Below, piece after piece: positions 27,025 through 36,711 of a stretch of 64,000 nucleotides of DNA. The stretch is from Megasphaera lornae (GTDB taxonomy: Bacteria > Bacillota > Negativicutes > Veillonellales > Megasphaeraceae), in NCBI RefSeq assembly GCF_000214495.1, contig NZ_AFIJ01000007.1, forward strand, positions 84,046 to 148,045. The letters run 5' to 3'. Positions within the stretch are counted from its first letter, which is position 1. Every line of letters starts with the position of its first letter. Below the pieces are notes generated by a model. That model saw only the letters and a program-made list of their open reading frames with translations. It ran no database searches and was not told the DNA's origin. A program made the translations under genes and the position numbers.

Positions 27025-29487
27025 TCAGGCATTCGGCTCCGCGGCCCCCTGTACCGCATCACCGTTGGCGACAGCCGCTTCTTCATGCACTTCCTGTGCT
27101 TCCTGCAGGCGATCTTCCGCCTGCTGTACGGGGGCACTATATGTAATTTGAATATGATACAAGAAAGTAACCACTGTTGTTTTAATGGCCTCTATCATTT
27201 CTTCAAACATTTCATACGCTTCAAACTTATATTCCACAATCGGATTTTTTTGCCCATATGCCCGTAAATTGATGCCTTCTTTCAACGCATCCATCGCATC
27301 CAAATGATCCATCCATTTACTATCTACAACACGCAGCATAATCGCTTTTTCCAATTGCCGCATCGTGTCGCTGCCGATTTCCGCTTCTCGTGCATCATAC
27401 AAGTGCACGGCAATCGCTTTCAACTTATCTTGCACTTCCGGCCGACTGAGATTTTCCAATTCTTCAACGGTCACACTGCCTTTAGGCACAAAATACTGTT
27501 CCATTTGTTGCAATAAACCGGCAAAATCCCATTCTTCAGGATATAATTTTTCATTCGCATACTTATTTAATGCGCTTAAAATAATATCATCCACCATATT
27601 TAAAATGGTATCCCGCAAAGAATCGGCAACCAACACCTGTCGCCGCTGTCCATATAAGACTTCCCGCTGCTGATTCATTACATCATCATATTCCAGCACA
27701 TATTTACGGATTTCAAAATTATGATTTTCCACTTTTTTCTGGGCCTTTTCAATCGACTTGGTAATCATGGAATGCGTAATCGGTTCGTCCTCATCCATGC
27801 CCAAGCGATCCATAAACTTGGCAATATTATCAGAGCCGAAAATACGCATTAAGTCATCTTCCAAAGAAAGGAAAAATTGCGTTGTCCCCGGATCCCCCTG
27901 CCGACCGGCCCGGCCGCGCAACTGGTTATCAATCCGCCGACTTTCATGACGTTCCGTGCCGATAATCATTAACCCGCCCAAGGCCGCCACACCGTCACCC
28001 AATTTAATATCCGTACCGCGGCCTGCCATATTCGTGGCAATCGTGACCATATCCCGTTGCCCGGCATTTTTAATAATTTCCGCTTCCATTTCATGAAATT
28101 TTGCATTCAATACATTATGAACCACATGCTCTTTATTTAACAATTGACTCAAAATTTCCGATTGACTAATTGAGGTCGTCCCTACTAAAATCGGTTGCCC
28201 CGTGGCATGCCGTTTCAGTACTTCCCGAACAACCGCCCGATACTTCGCATTTTTCGTCTTATAAATCACATCCGGCAAATCCTTACGAATCGCAGGTTTA
28301 TTCGTCGGAATAACATAGACATCCAATTTATAAATCTTATTAAATTCATCTTCTTCCGTCTTAGCCGTACCGGTCATACCGCCCAACTTATCATACATAC
28401 GAAAATAATTTTGGAACGTAATCGTTGCCAATGTCTTACTTTCGCCCTGGACCTTAACATTTTCCTTCGCTTCAATCGACTGATGCAACCCGTCACTGAA
28501 ACGCCGCCCAAACATTAAACGCCCCGTAAACTCGTCAACAATCACGATTTCTCCGTTTTTAACCACATAATCTTTATCTCTATGCATCATAAACCGGGCC
28601 CGCAACGCCTGAATGACCAAATGGTTCAACTCCAAATGCTCCTGGTCGAACATATTCTTGACGCCCAACATTTTTTCTACCTTGGCAACGCCGCTTTCCG
28701 TCGGGGCAATCGTCTTTTGCTTTTCGTCCATAGTATAGTCGTCTTTTTCCAAACGGGCGACAATCCCTGCCAACGTCGAATATAATTCCGTCGATTTTTC
28801 ACCGGGACCGGAAATAATCAAAGGAGTACGCGCTTCATCAATTAAAATACTGTCTACTTCATCGACAATACAATAATGCAGCGGTCGCTGTACCATCTGT
28901 TCCTTGCTGACCACCATATTATCCCGCAAATAATCGAAGCCGAACTCATTATTAGTACCGTACGTAATATCCGAATTATATGCACGACGGCGTTGTTCAT
29001 AAGACAAATCATGCACAATCAGACCGACACTCAAGCCGAGAAACCGATAGACTTGTCCCATTTCTTCGCTGTCACGAGTTGCCAAATAATCATTGACCGT
29101 AACCACATGAACGCCCTTACCGGTCAAAGCGTTCAAATATACCGGCAACGTTGCCACCAACGTTTTCCCTTCGCCGGTACGCATTTCCGCAATATTCCCG
29201 CGATGAAGTACCATACCGCCCAGTAATTGCACGTCAAAATGACGCATCCCCAACACCCGACGCGAAGCTTCCCGCACCACAGCAAATGCTTCGGGCAACA
29301 AATCATCCAACGTTTCTCCGTCTGCCAATCGCTGCTTAAACTCCGCGGTCTTTGCTTGCAGAGACGCATCACTTAATCCGGATACATTGTCTTCCAACGC
29401 ATTAATTTGTCGTACAATGGGCCACATTTTTTTCAATTCCCGTTCTGTATTATTACCGAGCAATCGCTGTACAAATTTATTAATCAC
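27025..29487 (-). CDS. secA: Preprotein translocase ATPase SecA
   Basis: ATPase motor that drives proteins through SecYEG. 820 aa. Walker [15 protein letters not shown] (near residue 102), the [19 protein letters not shown] segment, the preprotein cross-linking domain, the helicase motif [32 protein letters not shown] and the helical wing/scaffold domains. The C-terminal tail is Glu/Ala-rich and ends without the zinc-binding CxCx8C(H/C) motif, so SecB-type binding through that finger is not expected. The start is GTG at 29487. Promoter with TTGTCA/TAGAAT boxes upstream. The secA-prfB order is conserved in Firmicutes. Confidence 0.96.
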   Translation of the reverse strand: MINKFVQRLLGNNTERELKKMWPIVRQINALEDNVSGLSDASLQAKTAEFKQRLADGETLDDLLPEAFAVVREASRRVLGMRHFDVQLLGGMVLHRGNIAEMRTGEGKTLVATLPVYLNALTGKGVHVVTVNDYLATRDSEEMGQVYRFLGLSVGLIVHDLSYEQRRRAYNSDITYGTNNEFGFDYLRDNMVVSKEQMVQRPLHYCIVDEVDSILIDEARTPLIISGPGEKSTELYSTLAGIVARLEKDDYTMDEKQKTIAPTESGVAKVEKMLGVKNMFDQEHLELNHLVIQALRARFMMHRDKDYVVKNGEIVIVDEFTGRLMFGRRFSDGLHQSIEAKENVKVQGESKTLATITFQNYFRMYDKLGGMTGTAKTEEDEFNKIYKLDVYVIPTNKPAIRKDLPDVIYKTKNAKYRAVVREVLKRHATGQPILVGTTSISQSEILSQLLNKEHVVHNVLNAKFHEMEAEIIKNAGQRDMVTIATNMAGRGTDIKLGDGVAALGGLMIIGTERHESRRIDNQLRGRAGRQGDPGTTQFFLSLEDDLMRIFGSDNIAKFMDRLGMDEDEPITHSMITKSIEKAQKKVENHNFEIRKYVLEYDDVMNQQREVLYGQRRQVLVADSLRDTILNMVDDIILSALNKYANEKLYPEEWDFAGLLQQMEQYFVPKGSVTVEELENLSRPEVQDKLKAIAVHLYDAREAEIGSDTMRQLEKAIMLRVVDSKWMDHLDAMDALKEGINLRAYGQKNPIVEYKFEAYEMFEEMIEAIKTTVVTFLYHIQITYSAPVQQAEDRLQEAQEVHEEAAVANGDAVQGAAEPNA

Positions 29488-29541
29488 TGCTACGAGCCCT
29501 CCAATTGAAAATTTCTCTCTCCTTACTTATATCAATTATAC

Positions 29542-29570
29542 ATTCTATCAAACTAACCCTGAAATGACAA
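29542..29570 (-). promoter_or_regulatory. Promoter of secA
   Basis: Minus strand TTGTCA (29565-29570), 17-base spacer, TAGAAT (29542-29547), about 55 bases before the GTG start. Confidence 0.7.
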
Positions 29571-29696
29571 GTAAAATCCCCTGTTACAATAGTCCGGCCA
29601 TCTTATTTTCTTGCCCGTACGCCCCTTTTCATTCGTGCAAAAACGCTATAAAATAAAAATGACATTATTTATCAACTGATACAGAAAGGATATAGT

Positions 29697-30020
29697 ATGA
29701 TTCGTTCCATTTTATACTTTATATTGGCCGGAATTTGTGAAATCGGCGGCGGCTATCTCATTTGGCTGTGCCTAAAAGACCATAAAAGCCCTTTATATTT
29801 TATTGGCGGCGCCGTTATCCTCATTCTCTACGGAATGGTGCCCACGCTCCAACCGCAAACCTCTTTCGGCAAAGTCTATGCCGCATACGGCGGTATCTTT
29901 ATCGTCTTGTCCCTTCTGTGGGGCTGGCTGATTGACGGCATGCGCCCGGACGCTTTCGATATAGCGGGCGGCATCGTTTCCCTGATCGGGGTGTATATTA
30001 TCATGTATGCCCCGCGCTGA
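29697..30020 (+). CDS. YnfA/UPF0060-family small membrane protein
   Basis: Four-helix inner-membrane protein of 107 aa, the usual size of this family, which is related in fold to small multidrug resistance transporters. Family features: [20 protein letters not shown] at the N-terminus, LPTLQ-like segment ([19 protein letters not shown]) in the middle and a DxxG-containing last third. AGAAAGGA precedes the ATG. One of very few plus-strand genes here; it ends at a bidirectional hairpin shared with rplS. Transport activity is not established for most members. Confidence 0.88.
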   Translation: MIRSILYFILAGICEIGGGYLIWLCLKDHKSPLYFIGGAVILILYGMVPTLQPQTSFGKVYAAYGGIFIVLSLLWGWLIDGMRPDAFDIAGGIVSLIGVYIIMYAPR

Positions 30021-30032
30021 CAACATAAACAT

Positions 30033-30066
30033 AAAAAAAGGGCCGAAATAACTTCGACCCTTTTTT
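30033..30066. terminator. Bidirectional terminator between ynfA-type gene and rplS
   Basis: Hairpin with A-rich left arm AAAAAAGGG and T-rich right arm CCCTTTTTT around a CGAA/TTCG inner stem; works for the convergent genes on both strands. Confidence 0.8.
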
Positions 30067-30075
30067 ATCCCTGTA

Positions 30076-30417
30076 TTAGCGACGTTCACGAATACGAGCG
30101 GCTTTACCGGTCAAGCCGCGAAGATAATGCAGCTTAGCCCGACGAACAACACCGTGTCGAACGACTTCAATCTTTGCCAAACGCGGGGAATGTACTAAGA
30201 ACGTACGTTCCACACCGACCCCGTACGAAATCCGGCGAACCGTGAAAGTTTCCCGTACGCCGCCATTTTGACGACCGATGACAACCCCTTCAAACACCTG
30301 AATACGTTCCCGATTGCCTTCGACAACCTTCACATGCACCTTAACCGTATCCCCCGGACGAAATGCGGGAATATCCTGTCGAAGTTGTTCTTGTTCCAAT
30401 ACGCTGATAATGTTCAT
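30076..30417 (-). CDS. rplS: 50S ribosomal protein L19
   Basis: Ribosomal large-subunit protein at the 30S-50S interface. 113 aa with the conserved [45 protein letters not shown] and [15 protein letters not shown] segments. The ATG at 30417 stands nine bases after AGGAGG; the ORF could be read 24 bases further up but has no site there. Unlike the usual rpsP-rimM-trmD-rplS operon it stands alone behind its own promoter and leader. Confidence 0.96.
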   Translation of the reverse strand: MNIISVLEQEQLRQDIPAFRPGDTVKVHVKVVEGNRERIQVFEGVVIGRQNGGVRETFTVRRISYGVGVERTFLVHSPRLAKIEVVRHGVVRRAKLHYLRGLTGKAARIRERR

Positions 30418-30506
30418 CTTTCTTTTCCTCCTGTAAGACATTCTTGCTCATCGCCGTTGCTCACACTATCCAACGGTCGCCCTGCGAACAGAGGACTGCC
30501 TAGAAT

Positions 30507-30541
30507 AAAAAAGAGCTCAAACGCACTTGCGTTGCACTCTA
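30507..30541 (-). promoter_or_regulatory. Attenuator-like hairpin in the rplS leader
   Basis: Just after the predicted transcription start, the minus strand forms a hairpin (AGAG...CTCT outer, AACGC/GCGTT inner arms) followed by six T. It looks like an intrinsic terminator in front of rplS, as in ribosomal-protein leaders that control their own genes; it could also simply stop read-through from the adhesin gene, which has no other terminator. Confidence 0.5.
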
Positions 30542-30553
30542 CATACGTAGATT

Positions 30554-30582
30554 AGTATAGCACAAGACAAGGTCACTGTCAA
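30554..30582 (-). promoter_or_regulatory. Strong promoter of rplS
   Basis: Minus strand TTGACA (30577-30582), 17-base spacer, TATACT (30554-30559), giving a leader of about 130 bases before the rplS start. Confidence 0.85.
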
Positions 30583-30597
30583 ACCGTCCGCTTACGG

Positions 30598-33500
30598 TTA
30601 CCGTTTTACCTGCGCTAATGCCTGCAACACTTCCGCCAACTTGGCATCCCGCGCTTTATTTTCCCGTTCCAACTGTCTAATCCGTTCTTCTTGTTGATGA
30701 ATCACTATATTTTGCTGTTTTACCGCCGTTGCCAAAGCCGTCTTGGTTAACAACATACCGTTTCCGCCCTTACCGACGCGGAAAGATATACCCGCATTCA
30801 TGACGTTTTTATCCTTGCCGAATGCGCCGCCCACACTAATCAACGTATTTTCATCAGGATGATAAAACATACCTAACGCCGCCGCATTCGCATCACCATA
30901 ATGTCCCACGCCGACAGCCGCTTCCAGCTTATCATCCGGATCAAATTCCAACGGATGCAAGGCCGCCAAGGCCGCATTCCCCGCACCCATACTATTCATA
31001 TGTTTCCCTAAAGCCGCCATACGGGTCTGCATTCCTTGCGACACTTGTTCCAATTGTGCTGCAGTGATCCCGTTGGTGCCGTCTTTTCCTTTCAGAGAGG
31101 CTAAGAAGTCGCTTTCCGACTTACCTTTATTCGGCTGTGCGCCGTTCACATCTTTATGTTCCTCCCATACTTCATACGCCGATTTACCGTTCGTTCCGTT
31201 AGTGCCGTCTTTTCCTTTTAGAGAGGCTAAGAAGTCGCTTTCCTTCTTTCCTTTATTCGGTTGTGCGCCGTTCCCATCTGTATATTCTTCCCATACTTCA
31301 TACGCCGATTTACCGTTCGTTCCGGCGGAAGAACTGCCGCTCAACTGTGTTTTCAATTTATTGATATCCAGCGTATACGTAACAACATTATCCTTATCCG
31401 TTACGCTGATACCGTCACCTACGGCTTTAAATGTTTTGACCGCCGGTATATCCGCTTTCTTGGCATACGTATCTCCCAGTTTTTGTTCAATAACGTCTCC
31501 TAATTTGTCCGTCGGCGTGTACTTGCTGAGATCAGCAGCCGCCGGTATATCCGTCTTCTTGGCATACGTATCTCCCAGTTTTTGTTCAATAACGTCTCCT
31601 AATTTGTCGGTCGGCGTATAATTGCTGAGATCAACAGCCGCCGGTATATCCGCCTTCTTGGCATACGTATCTCCCAGTTTTTGGTTAATAACGTCTCCTA
31701 ATTTATCGGTCGGCGTGTACATTGCTGCCAACGCCTTTAATTGTTTTACATTCACTGCATCCGTATCTGCCGCACCGCCGGCAACGTGAATAATGCGACG
31801 CGTTACTTCCGCCCGGGCACCGCTGAGATCGCGACCTAATGACAACACGCCATTATAATCGCCATTCCAATCTTCCTTCGTCAAATACGATTGTTTACCT
31901 TGTTGTGATAATGTTAAATTCGCAATACTTCCTTCTCCTAAGGCAATAGAATTTGACATAGGGGCTTCCGCATTCGAACCGATAGCAATAGAAAAAGTAT
32001 TTCCCGTTGCAGAGGCCTTATTCCCGATAGCAATAGCATCTTTTCCCCCGGCTATGGCATTTATGCCGGCGGCAAATAAGCCGCTATAACCTTTTTGTTG
32101 ATCAAAGGCGACACTCCCCTCTCCCAAAACGATATGTTCCCCTTTTAAATCGTTGTTATATCTTTGTTCGGTAACATATACGCCGGTACTACTCTGTGGT
32201 AATTTGCTCGTATCCAGCGTATACGTAATAACATTATCCTTCTCCGTTACGCTGATACCGTCACCTACGGCTTTAAATGTTTTGACCGCCGGTATATCCG
32301 CCTTCTTAGCATACGTATCTCCCAATTTTTGATCAATAACGGGTCCTAATTGATCCGTCGGCGTGTATTTGCTAAGATCAACAGCCTTCGGTATATCTGT
32401 TTTCTTGGCGTACGTATCTCCCAGTTTTTGATCAATAACGGCCCCTAATTGATCCGTCGGCGTGTACTTACTGAGATCAACAGCCTTCGGTATATCCGTT
32501 TTCTTAGCATACGTATCTCCCAGTTTTTGGTTAATAACGTCTCCTAATTTATCCGTCGGCGTGTACATTGCTGCCAACGCTTTTAATTGTTTTACATTCA
32601 CTGCATCCGTATCTTCCGCACCGCCGGCAACGTGAATAATGCGACGATTCACCGCAGGTTGAAGCTTCCCAAAATCATCCGTGTAAGCTTCTTTTCCGAA
32701 AGACACAAAACCATTATCTAATAAAAATGTATCCTTGTCTAATAAATAAGCTTGTTTTAACTTATTTTCACCTATAGCAGGCACATGAGAATCCGCGCCA
32801 ATTGCCACTGAATTCGGCAATTCTGCCCAACTATGATACCCATACGCTATACTGTTCTTACCATCAGCTCGCGCTTGTGTTCCCGTAGCAATACTATCAT
32901 CCCCCAAAGTAACAGCGCAATCACCAATAGCAATTTGTCTTTCTTCATACTCCGGATCTCTTCCTATCGTATGTGCGGCATAACCAATAGAAATATTTTT
33001 TTGTCCCCAAGTCTGCGCTCCGCTACCGATGGCAATCGCCCCGAGTGACACGTTTTTAGGCGCATATTCATAAAGCTTAGTACCATACCCACTCTGATAC
33101 CCGCCGGTTTCCGCACGTTGATTTGGGTTCCTCCTACGTAATTGTTTTAATAAATCCTGAATATAATTTTGTTCTTGATCTCCAACGTCATTAAAATCAC
33201 TCCCAATCGCAATAGCTCCCGAATTAGAAGCAGTAGCACCACGACCAATAGCAATAGCCCATGTGTCATGTTTTACTCCCACAATAGAAGCGCCATCATT
33301 ATGGTAATTAGATGCATATGTGTATTGATCGCCTAAGACATCAGGAGTTTGTTCCGACTCATCTCCGGAAACCGATACATAATGAATGGCTTTCGTAGAA
33401 CTTTCAGATGGCGAATTATAATCAGAATTATTATACATAGCGGACATAAAGTTCATGGGAAAAATCACCCGATCCGTCAATTTCTTTAATTCTTCATTGG

Positions 33501-33780
33501 AGAAAACCGGCGTTTCCTCTTTTTTCGCTTTGCCGTTATCTTTCGTAAGCGCTTGTCCCTCTGCGGTCCGCACTACCTGATTGGTTGCAACAATAGTACT
33601 GCCCTGCGCCATACTGAAAGCAGGAATCCCCGTCAATAATCCGGCCGCCGCCACTGCCACCCAAGTCGCTTTAGCCGCAGATTTACTGCTGTGCTTATAA
33701 TGTGACCGTGCAACCGTCTCGGCTACTGCCATATAACAATGACGCACACGGCTCCAAATAACTTGATATACTTTATTCAT
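30598..33780 (-). CDS. YadA-like trimeric autotransporter adhesin (1)
   Basis: Surface adhesin of about 1060 aa that trimerises. Long ESPR-type signal sequence (MNKVYQVIWSRVRHCYMAVAE, hydrophobic core about 58-77), then YadA-head repeats (many AIAIGS/SVAIG/AIG modules), neck motifs (RRIIHVAGGA..TDAVNVKQLKAL, twice), coiled-coil stalk made of 33-residue repeats, a Gly-rich stretch with a 42-residue repeat (GTNGKSAYEVWEE), and the YadA anchor (LEAAVGVGHYGDANAAALGMFY...GISFRVG). About 48 residues of predicted coiled coil follow the last anchor strand. GAGAGGAGC before the ATG at 33780 fixes the start. No close partner genes; rplS follows. Confidence 0.92.
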   Translation of the reverse strand: MNKVYQVIWSRVRHCYMAVAETVARSHYKHSSKSAAKATWVAVAAAGLLTGIPAFSMAQGSTIVATNQVVRTAEGQALTKDNGKAKKEETPVFSNEELKKLTDRVIFPMNFMSAMYNNSDYNSPSESSTKAIHYVSVSGDESEQTPDVLGDQYTYASNYHNDGASIVGVKHDTWAIAIGRGATASNSGAIAIGSDFNDVGDQEQNYIQDLLKQLRRRNPNQRAETGGYQSGYGTKLYEYAPKNVSLGAIAIGSGAQTWGQKNISIGYAAHTIGRDPEYEERQIAIGDCAVTLGDDSIATGTQARADGKNSIAYGYHSWAELPNSVAIGADSHVPAIGENKLKQAYLLDKDTFLLDNGFVSFGKEAYTDDFGKLQPAVNRRIIHVAGGAEDTDAVNVKQLKALAAMYTPTDKLGDVINQKLGDTYAKKTDIPKAVDLSKYTPTDQLGAVIDQKLGDTYAKKTDIPKAVDLSKYTPTDQLGPVIDQKLGDTYAKKADIPAVKTFKAVGDGISVTEKDNVITYTLDTSKLPQSSTGVYVTEQRYNNDLKGEHIVLGEGSVAFDQQKGYSGLFAAGINAIAGGKDAIAIGNKASATGNTFSIAIGSNAEAPMSNSIALGEGSIANLTLSQQGKQSYLTKEDWNGDYNGVLSLGRDLSGARAEVTRRIIHVAGGAADTDAVNVKQLKALAAMYTPTDKLGDVINQKLGDTYAKKADIPAAVDLSNYTPTDKLGDVIEQKLGDTYAKKTDIPAAADLSKYTPTDKLGDVIEQKLGDTYAKKADIPAVKTFKAVGDGISVTDKDNVVTYTLDINKLKTQLSGSSSAGTNGKSAYEVWEEYTDGNGAQPNKGKKESDFLASLKGKDGTNGTNGKSAYEVWEEHKDVNGAQPNKGKSESDFLASLKGKDGTNGITAAQLEQVSQGMQTRMAALGKHMNSMGAGNAALAALHPLEFDPDDKLEAAVGVGHYGDANAAALGMFYHPDENTLISVGGAFGKDKNVMNAGISFRVGKGGNGMLLTKTALATAVKQQNIVIHQQEERIRQLERENKARDAKLAEVLQALAQVKR
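31070..31325. repeat. Two 126-bp tandem repeats inside adhesin 1
   Basis: Two in-frame copies encode a 42-residue Gly/Lys/Asp-rich unit (GTNGKSAYEVWEE...DFLASLKGKD), differing at few residues. This module recurs in many surface proteins of Firmicutes. Confidence 0.85.
31430..31735. repeat. Three 99-bp repeats inside adhesin 1, copy set A
   Basis: In-frame stalk repeats encoding 33 residues each (YTPTDKLGDVI, QKLGDTYAKK, DIP pattern). The same set occurs again at 32290-32590, so this part of the gene arose by an internal duplication. Confidence 0.85.
32285..32590. repeat. Three 99-bp repeats inside adhesin 1, copy set B
   Basis: Second set of the 33-residue stalk repeat (YTPTDQLG variants). 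Like set A it is preceded by the RRIIHVAGGA neck and followed by the TFKAVGDGISVT segment. Confidence 0.85.
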
Positions 33781-33855
33781 AACTGCTCCTCTCCCGGTAC
33801 GAACTATCCATACCGCTACCTGTATACATATTAAAATCATTCATATTTCATTAAC

Positions 33856-33874
33856 GATTTTAATAATCATTTTT
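33856..33874 (-). promoter_or_regulatory. Fur-box-like site at the adhesin 1 promoter
   Basis: Counted by eye, 14 of 19 bases agree with the classical Fur box. It directly follows the -10 element. The region is AT-rich, so chance similarity is a real possibility. Confidence 0.3.
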
Positions 33875-33903
33875 ATTTTAATACATCTTTACAATATAAT
33901 CAA
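33875..33903 (-). promoter_or_regulatory. Probable promoter of adhesin 1
   Basis: Minus strand TTGATT (33898-33903), 17-base spacer, TAAAAT (33875-33880). The remaining stretch 33904-34210 holds no convincing gene: short plus-strand ORFs there lack ribosome-binding sites. Confidence 0.5.
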
Positions 33904-34210
33904 TACATGATTATATTGGTTTCTATATATGCTCTATATTACTACGTTTTTTATGAATCACCTCCTCGTTATTGTTCACCTATATAAACCGAACCGTACG
34001 CTCGCTAACAAAAAAACAATTGTACACGGTACCCTTGCCATTAGAGAATCCAAATGTCCGAAATTCAACGGCAATCCGTGTCCGACGATCGAAATTGCAA
34101 AATTCCGCAGCCGAACTGAATGCGAATCAATACGACTGCCGTAATTGCCGTCCGCCGTTCTTTTTAGTCTTGTCCCCTTATTACTAGTAAAAACGTAATA
34201 TATTTATTAC

Positions 34211-34244
34211 AAAAAAAAGACCTTGTCTACACAAGGTCTTTTTT
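34211..34244 (-). terminator. Rho-independent terminator after thiC
   Basis: Hairpin AAGACCTTGT / ACAAGGTCTT with a four-base loop, A8 on the left and T6 on the right; eight bases downstream of the thiC stop, so it ends thiC transcription and would work in both directions. Confidence 0.9.
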
Positions 34245-34251
34245 CGACGTA

Positions 34252-35553
34252 TTATCGTATAGAAACGTCTTCGCCGTTTAAAATTTTCTTCATCGTCCGT
34301 GCCGGACACATTTTCCCGCACATCGTGCAAGTTCCTTCACATTCCGGTTTACTTGATTCGTAATAATTCCTTGCTTTTTCCGGATCGATAGACAAGGGAA
34401 TCATCGTATCAAAATCAACTGCCGCCCGGGCTTTACTCATGGCATCATCCCATGCCTGCGCACCGGGAATCCCCTTCGCCAAATCGGCGGCATGTGCCGC
34501 AATACGTGCCGCAATAATCCCTTCTTTAACGTCCTGTACATCAGGCAGTCGCAAATGTTCCGCCGGCGTTACATAACACAAGAAATCGGCACCGCAAGAA
34601 GCGGCAATCGCACCGCCGATAGCACTGGTTATATGGTCATATCCCGGCGCAATATCCGTCACCAAAGGACCTAATACATAAAATGGCGCCTCATGACACA
34701 AGCGTTTTTGTAACCGCATATTCGCCGCAATTTCATTTAACACCATGTGGCCCGGTCCTTCAATCATTACTTGTACATTGCGTTCCCACGCCCGTTTGGT
34801 AAGTTCTCCCAGCGTAATCAGTTCTTCAATTTGCGCCGCATCCGTCGCATCATGCGTACACCCCGGCCGACACGCATCCCCCAAACTCAACGTAACATCA
34901 TAGGTTTCACAAATATCCAAAAGACGATCATAATATTCATAAAACGGATTTTCCCGGTCATTCATTTCCATCCACGCAAATAACAACGAACCGCCGCGAG
35001 AAACGATATTCGTCAACCGAGGGTTGCGCTTTATGCGTTCCGCCGTCTTGCGATTCATGCCGCAATGTATTGTCATAAAATCCACGCCGTCTTCGGCATG
35101 CTGTTGCACGACGGAGAAAAATTCGTCAACACTGATGTCTTTTAAATCTTTGTCCAACATCCCCACCGCATCATACATCGGTACGGTACCGATCATGGCT
35201 GTGGACATGGCTACCAATTTGCGCCGAAATTCCCGCGTTTTACCGAAATTACTCAAATCCATAATAGCTTCCGCTTTTAAGGCGATGGCATTTCGTACTT
35301 TTTCCAATTCTTCTTCATGATTATTGTGTTCCGGAGACACCCCCAAATTCACATTGATCTTCGTACGACAGTCTTTCCCAATCGCTTCCGGCGATAAACT
35401 CGTGTGCCTTTTATTGGCAGGTATGGCAATCTTGCCTTCCCCGATTAACTGCATAAGTTTTTTTTCATCCATGTGTTCTTTTTCCGCCACGATTTTCATT
35501 TGCGGTGTAAAAATACCTTTACGTGCCGCATCCATTTGTGTTGTATAATTCAT
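34252..35553 (-). CDS. thiC: Phosphomethylpyrimidine synthase ThiC
   Basis: Radical SAM enzyme that rearranges aminoimidazole ribotide to hydroxymethylpyrimidine phosphate in thiamine synthesis. 433 aa, the shorter class typical of anaerobes. Conserved segments: [67 protein letters not shown], and the unusual C-terminal cluster motif CTMCGKMC (CxxCxxxxC type) near residue 410. AGGAGGT precedes the ATG. It stands alone under a TPP riboswitch; no thiD, thiE or thiM is linked in this window. Confidence 0.96.
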   Translation of the reverse strand: MNYTTQMDAARKGIFTPQMKIVAEKEHMDEKKLMQLIGEGKIAIPANKRHTSLSPEAIGKDCRTKINVNLGVSPEHNNHEEELEKVRNAIALKAEAIMDLSNFGKTREFRRKLVAMSTAMIGTVPMYDAVGMLDKDLKDISVDEFFSVVQQHAEDGVDFMTIHCGMNRKTAERIKRNPRLTNIVSRGGSLLFAWMEMNDRENPFYEYYDRLLDICETYDVTLSLGDACRPGCTHDATDAAQIEELITLGELTKRAWERNVQVMIEGPGHMVLNEIAANMRLQKRLCHEAPFYVLGPLVTDIAPGYDHITSAIGGAIAASCGADFLCYVTPAEHLRLPDVQDVKEGIIAARIAAHAADLAKGIPGAQAWDDAMSKARAAVDFDTMIPLSIDPEKARNYYESSKPECEGTCTMCGKMCPARTMKKILNGEDVSIR

Positions 35554-35579
35554 TCCATATACCTCCTGTTTCCGGTAAT

Positions 35580-35609
35580 AAAAAAAAGCTCACCCCCGCA
35601 GGTGAGCCG
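35580..35609 (-). terminator. Terminator of the thiC TPP riboswitch
   Basis: Hairpin GGCTCACC..GGTGAGC followed by T7 on the minus strand, placed right after the aptamer: the expression platform that ends transcription when TPP is bound. Confidence 0.85.
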
Positions 35610-35621
35610 AACGGATTCGTG

Positions 35622-35704
35622 AAGCTTTCCTACGACGGCATTACCCGCATCAGGTACAAGGGTCAAATCAATATTTTCTCAGCCCGAAGGCTCCCCTAGC
35701 TTTT
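35622..35704 (-). promoter_or_regulatory. TPP riboswitch (thi box) upstream of thiC
   Basis: Minus-strand RNA has the conserved TPP aptamer parts in order: P1 arm AAAGCTAGGGGAGCC, GGCTGAGA, then GACCCTTG, ACCTGAT, CGGGTAATGCC, CGTAGGAAAGC closing P1. Binds thiamine pyrophosphate; a terminator follows, indicating transcriptional control of thiC. Confidence 0.95.
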
Positions 35705-35716
35705 CAATCTTTTTTC

Positions 35717-35745
35717 ATTATATTTCATTTTCTTGTAAATTGCAA
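35717..35745 (-). promoter_or_regulatory. Promoter of thiC
   Basis: Minus strand TTGCAA (35740-35745), 17-base spacer, TATAAT (35717-35722), about 12 bases before the aptamer. Confidence 0.8.
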
Positions 35746-35768
35746 TAACCCGAAAGGCTTTTCCGCAC

Positions 35769-35798
35769 TTGCTGTCAACAATTTACTAATGTTATACT
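35769..35798 (+). promoter_or_regulatory. Probable promoter of the SIMPL-domain gene
   Basis: Plus strand TTGCTG (35769-35774), 18-base spacer, TATACT (35793-35798), 35 bases before the start codon; divergent from the thiC promoter. Confidence 0.55.
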
Positions 35799-35833
35799 TA
35801 AATTGTTATCATACCGCTATTAAGGAGGTTCCT

Positions 35834-36526
35834 ATGAAAATCACAAGGTTTATGTTTCGTTTCTTTTGCACATTACTAATCCCGGCAGCCCTATATACGC
35901 TCTCTCCGGCAGTCGCCGCGGCGCCGCCGGCCACCTTGGAAGTAACCGGTTATGCGGAAACACAAATCGTTCCGGATACTGCCTATATATCCATCGGCAT
36001 GGAAACCGCGGCGCCGACAGTCAGTATCGCACAAACCCGCAATAACCGCGACATACAAAAAATCCGCACGGCTTTACAACATGCCGGCATAGCTCCGGAA
36101 GATATAAAAACCACGGATTTTTATGTATCTCCCAATTATGATTCTAAAAATGATACCATCATTTCTTATACCGTAACGCATATGTTGCGCTTAAAAATTC
36201 ACGACTTACAACGCCTCTCGGCCCTCTTGGATACCATCGCGCACTATGCGCCGAATAAAATACAAGATCTGACCTTTGTCGGTGAACATATTGAAGGAAC
36301 GGAGCGCCAACTTTTGCAACAAGCCGTACAAAACGGGCGAAACACCGCGGAAATTACCGCCGCAGCCGCCGGTAAACGGTTAGGTGATATTAAAGAAATC
36401 ACCATCCCCGCTGCCCCCTCCTATAGAGGCACCGTACGCAGTGTGAATCTGACCGCCGCGACTCCCGTTGCCGTAGGCACCGCAACCGTCCGGCGACAAG
36501 TCCATCTGGTTTTTTATTTACAATAA
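35834..36526 (+). CDS. Secreted SIMPL-domain (DUF541) protein
   Basis: Periplasmic protein of 230 aa: signal peptide (about 1-30, cleavage near VAAAPP) followed by a SIMPL/DUF541 domain. Typical features are LEVTGYAETQIVPDTAYISIGMET, KIRTALQHAGIAPEDIKTTDFYVSPNYD, a central VTHMLRLKIHDLQRLSALLD and a C-terminal barrel-like segment ending VRRQVHLVFYLQ. The ATG at 35834 is preceded by AAGGAGG; a longer reading from 35789 lacks such a site. The family's function is poorly known (members have been linked to oxidative stress and to immune signalling). Confidence 0.87.
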   Translation: MKITRFMFRFFCTLLIPAALYTLSPAVAAAPPATLEVTGYAETQIVPDTAYISIGMETAAPTVSIAQTRNNRDIQKIRTALQHAGIAPEDIKTTDFYVSPNYDSKNDTIISYTVTHMLRLKIHDLQRLSALLDTIAHYAPNKIQDLTFVGEHIEGTERQLLQQAVQNGRNTAEITAAAAGKRLGDIKEITIPAAPSYRGTVRSVNLTAATPVAVGTATVRRQVHLVFYLQ

Positions 36527-36670
36527 TCCACTGCAAATAGTGTTCTCAAATATTGCATATAAACTAATATATATAATGTAACATAATGTAACAAAATCTA
36601 CTAAAAATTTTCACAAAATATTACCGTACAAAAATAACATAAAAATACTTTATCCGATAACAGATAAAAT

Positions 36671-36706
36671 AAAAAATCTCAGCGCTATATAGCACTGAGA
36701 TTTTTT
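36671..36706. terminator. Bidirectional terminator between SIMPL gene and adhesin 2
   Basis: Hairpin AAAAAATCTCAG / CTGAGATTTTTT with an inner GCTATATAGC; A-run left and T-run right, so it serves both convergent genes. The stretch 36527-36670 is AT-rich with no gene visible. Confidence 0.85.
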
Positions 36707-36711
36707 ATCAT

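Noticed and set aside
33929-34187. Short plus-strand ORFs between adhesin 1 and thiC, less AT-rich than surroundings
   Set aside because: No ribosome-binding site, no recognisable domain; possibly a gene remnant but not supportable.
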